5,774 nt of DNA from CAZKGE01 sp964541695 (GTDB lineage Bacteria > Bacillota > Clostridia > Christensenellales > CAG-138). The notes beneath the pieces were generated by a model. That model worked only from the letters and a program-made list of their open reading frames with translations, searched no databases and was not told the DNA's origin. Numbering within the stretch: the first letter of the stretch is position 1; each line of letters opens with the position of its first letter. The DNA is taken from assembly GCA_964541695.1 (NCBI GenBank), contig CAZIRB010000126.1, positions 1 through 5,774 of the forward strand. Reading direction: 5' to 3'. Shown here one piece after another: positions 4,781 to 5,774 of this stretch. The position numbers and the translations under genes are program-made.

Positions 4781-5731
4781 ATGGCATACAATCCGATTCC
4801 AAAAACATCCAAAGTTTACGTGGCGGGGCACAACGGCCTCGTCGGCTCGGCGATCTGCCGGAACCTGGCCAAAAAGGGTTACAAGAACGTGATCGGCCGC
4901 ACGCACGCCGAGCTCGACCTGCTCGACCAGCAGGCGGTGCGCCGCTTCTTTGCCAAGGAGCGGCCGGAGATCGTCGTGCTCGCGGCGGCCCGGGTCGGCG
5001 GCATCCACGCCAACAACACGCGGCCCGCGGAGTTTATCTACGAAAACCTCGAGATCCAGAACAACGTGCTCAAGGCCGCGCATGATTTTGCCGTGCAAAA
5101 GCTGCTGTTCCTCGGCAGCACGTGCATCTACCCGCGCATGGCCCCGCAGCCGATCCCCGAGAGCGCGCTGCTCACCGGCCCGCTCGAGGGCACGAACGAG
5201 GCGTACGCCATCGCCAAGATCGCGGGGCTTTCGATGTGCAAATTCTTTATGCGCCAGTACGGCGACCGCTTCATCAGCTGCATGCCGACCAACCTCTACG
5301 GCCCGAACGACAATTTTGATTTAGAAAGCTCGCACGTACTGCCCGCTTTGATCCGCAAGTTCCACGACGCCAAGCTCGCCAAGGCCCCGTCCGTCGAGTG
5401 CTGGGGCACGGGCACGCCGCTGCGCGAATTTCTGCACGTCGACGACATGGCCGACGCGTGCGTGTTTTTGCTCGAGCGCTACGAGGGCGAGCAGCACGTC
5501 AACATCGGCACGGGCGAGGAGGTCAGCATCCGGCAGCTCGCCGAGCTTATTCGCTCCGTGGTCGGCTACCGCGGCGGCATCACATGGAACATCGCCATGC
5601 CGGACGGCACGCCGAAGAAGCTGACGGACGTGACAAGGCTGCACGCGCTCGGCTGGCACCACGGCATATCGCTCGAGGCGGGCGTCCGCTCCACCTACGA
5701 ATGGTATACGCAGCATGCAAATCGCGCGTGA
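4781..5731 (+). CDS. fcl: GDP-L-fucose synthase (epimerase/reductase)
   Basis: Turns the Gmd product into GDP-L-fucose by 3,5-epimerisation and NADPH-dependent 4-reduction (also named wcaG). It has 316 residues, the usual length. The NADP site is KVYVAGHNGLVGSA (11-24). VLAAARVGGIHANNTRPAEF (66-85) is the family's cofactor/substrate loop. LGSTCIYPR (111-119) gives catalytic Ser113 and Cys115, EAYAIAKIAG (140-149) gives Tyr142 and Lys146, and SSHVLPALIRKFH (183-195) gives the epimerisation His185. TNLYGPNDNFD (170-180), LREFLHVDDMADA (214-226) and DGTPKKLTD (275-283) complete the signature. The pattern is intact. GGAGGAG at 4762-4768 is the ribosome binding site, with a rather long 12-nt spacing to ATG 4781. 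It is 21 bp after gmd, in one operon. The TTG at 4773 is out of frame. Confidence 0.97.
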   Translation: MAYNPIPKTSKVYVAGHNGLVGSAICRNLAKKGYKNVIGRTHAELDLLDQQAVRRFFAKERPEIVVLAAARVGGIHANNTRPAEFIYENLEIQNNVLKAAHDFAVQKLLFLGSTCIYPRMAPQPIPESALLTGPLEGTNEAYAIAKIAGLSMCKFFMRQYGDRFISCMPTNLYGPNDNFDLESSHVLPALIRKFHDAKLAKAPSVECWGTGTPLREFLHVDDMADACVFLLERYEGEQHVNIGTGEEVSIRQLAELIRSVVGYRGGITWNIAMPDGTPKKLTDVTRLHALGWHHGISLEAGVRSTYEWYTQHANRA

Positions 5732-5774
5732 CCGGTACGGGGCGTGGCTGATTAGCCCCGCGCTCGACGAAAAA
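5715..5774 (+). CDS. Possible start of a downstream gene, truncated by window end
   Basis: From ATG 5715 a frame runs open to the last base (20 codons, beginning MQIARDRYGAW). It overlaps the end of fcl by 17 bp in another frame, and the other two + frames close within this stretch. This fits a tightly packed further member of the fucose operon, but there is no clear ribosome binding site and the piece is too short to recognise. The real start may lie beyond the window. CGGGGC (5737-5742) and GCCCCG (5754-5759) form a small inverted repeat without a T-run, so it is not a terminator. Confidence 0.3.
   Translation, partial: MQIARDRYGAWLISPALDEK

Overview
The window is GC-rich bacterial DNA with closely packed genes. 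It holds two surface-polysaccharide gene blocks separated by a small, damaged CRISPR array. Third codon positions are strongly G/C, so many long spurious reading frames lie opposite the real genes. The type I-C-like repeat, the AraC regulator with good Shine-Dalgarno sites, and the extended -10 promoter would fit a high-GC member of the Bacillota (Clostridia) or a similar anaerobe. That placement is inference only; no rRNA or marker gene is present. A run of exactly 100 Ns marks a scaffold gap inside the array, which is typical of a draft or metagenome assembly.

Layout on the + strand unless stated: (1) 82-939, a GT2-family (GT-A fold) glycosyltransferase. (2) 944-2221, a GT4-family (GT-B fold) glycosyltransferase, 4 bp downstream and probably co-transcribed. 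(3) 2221-2626, a CRISPR array with 33-bp repeats and 32-34-bp spacers, interrupted by the gap at 2321-2420. It starts directly on the GT4 stop codon, has degenerate repeats at both ends, and shows neither a leader nor cas genes. (4) 2734-2760, a strong rho-independent terminator for + strand transcription. It lies antisense inside the last codons of (5) an AraC-family regulator on the - strand (2714-3565). (6) 3566-3694, a divergent AT-rich control region. (7) gmd (3695-4759) and (8) fcl (4781-5731), which convert GDP-mannose to GDP-L-fucose. (9) 5715-5774, the possible start of a further gene cut off by the window end.

The genes fit one job. Gmd and Fcl make GDP-L-fucose, and the two glycosyltransferases probably add sugars to a cell-surface glycan (capsule, exopolysaccharide or another surface glycan). 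Whether they use fucose cannot be read from the sequence. The divergent AraC-type protein is a natural candidate regulator of gmd-fcl. The CRISPR array is the odd element. Its repeat folds into an 8-bp stem and leaves an 11-nt 3' tag, as in type I-C, but it has no room for a leader on the expected side. It may be transcribed only by read-through from the glycosyltransferase operon, ending at the terminator inside araC.
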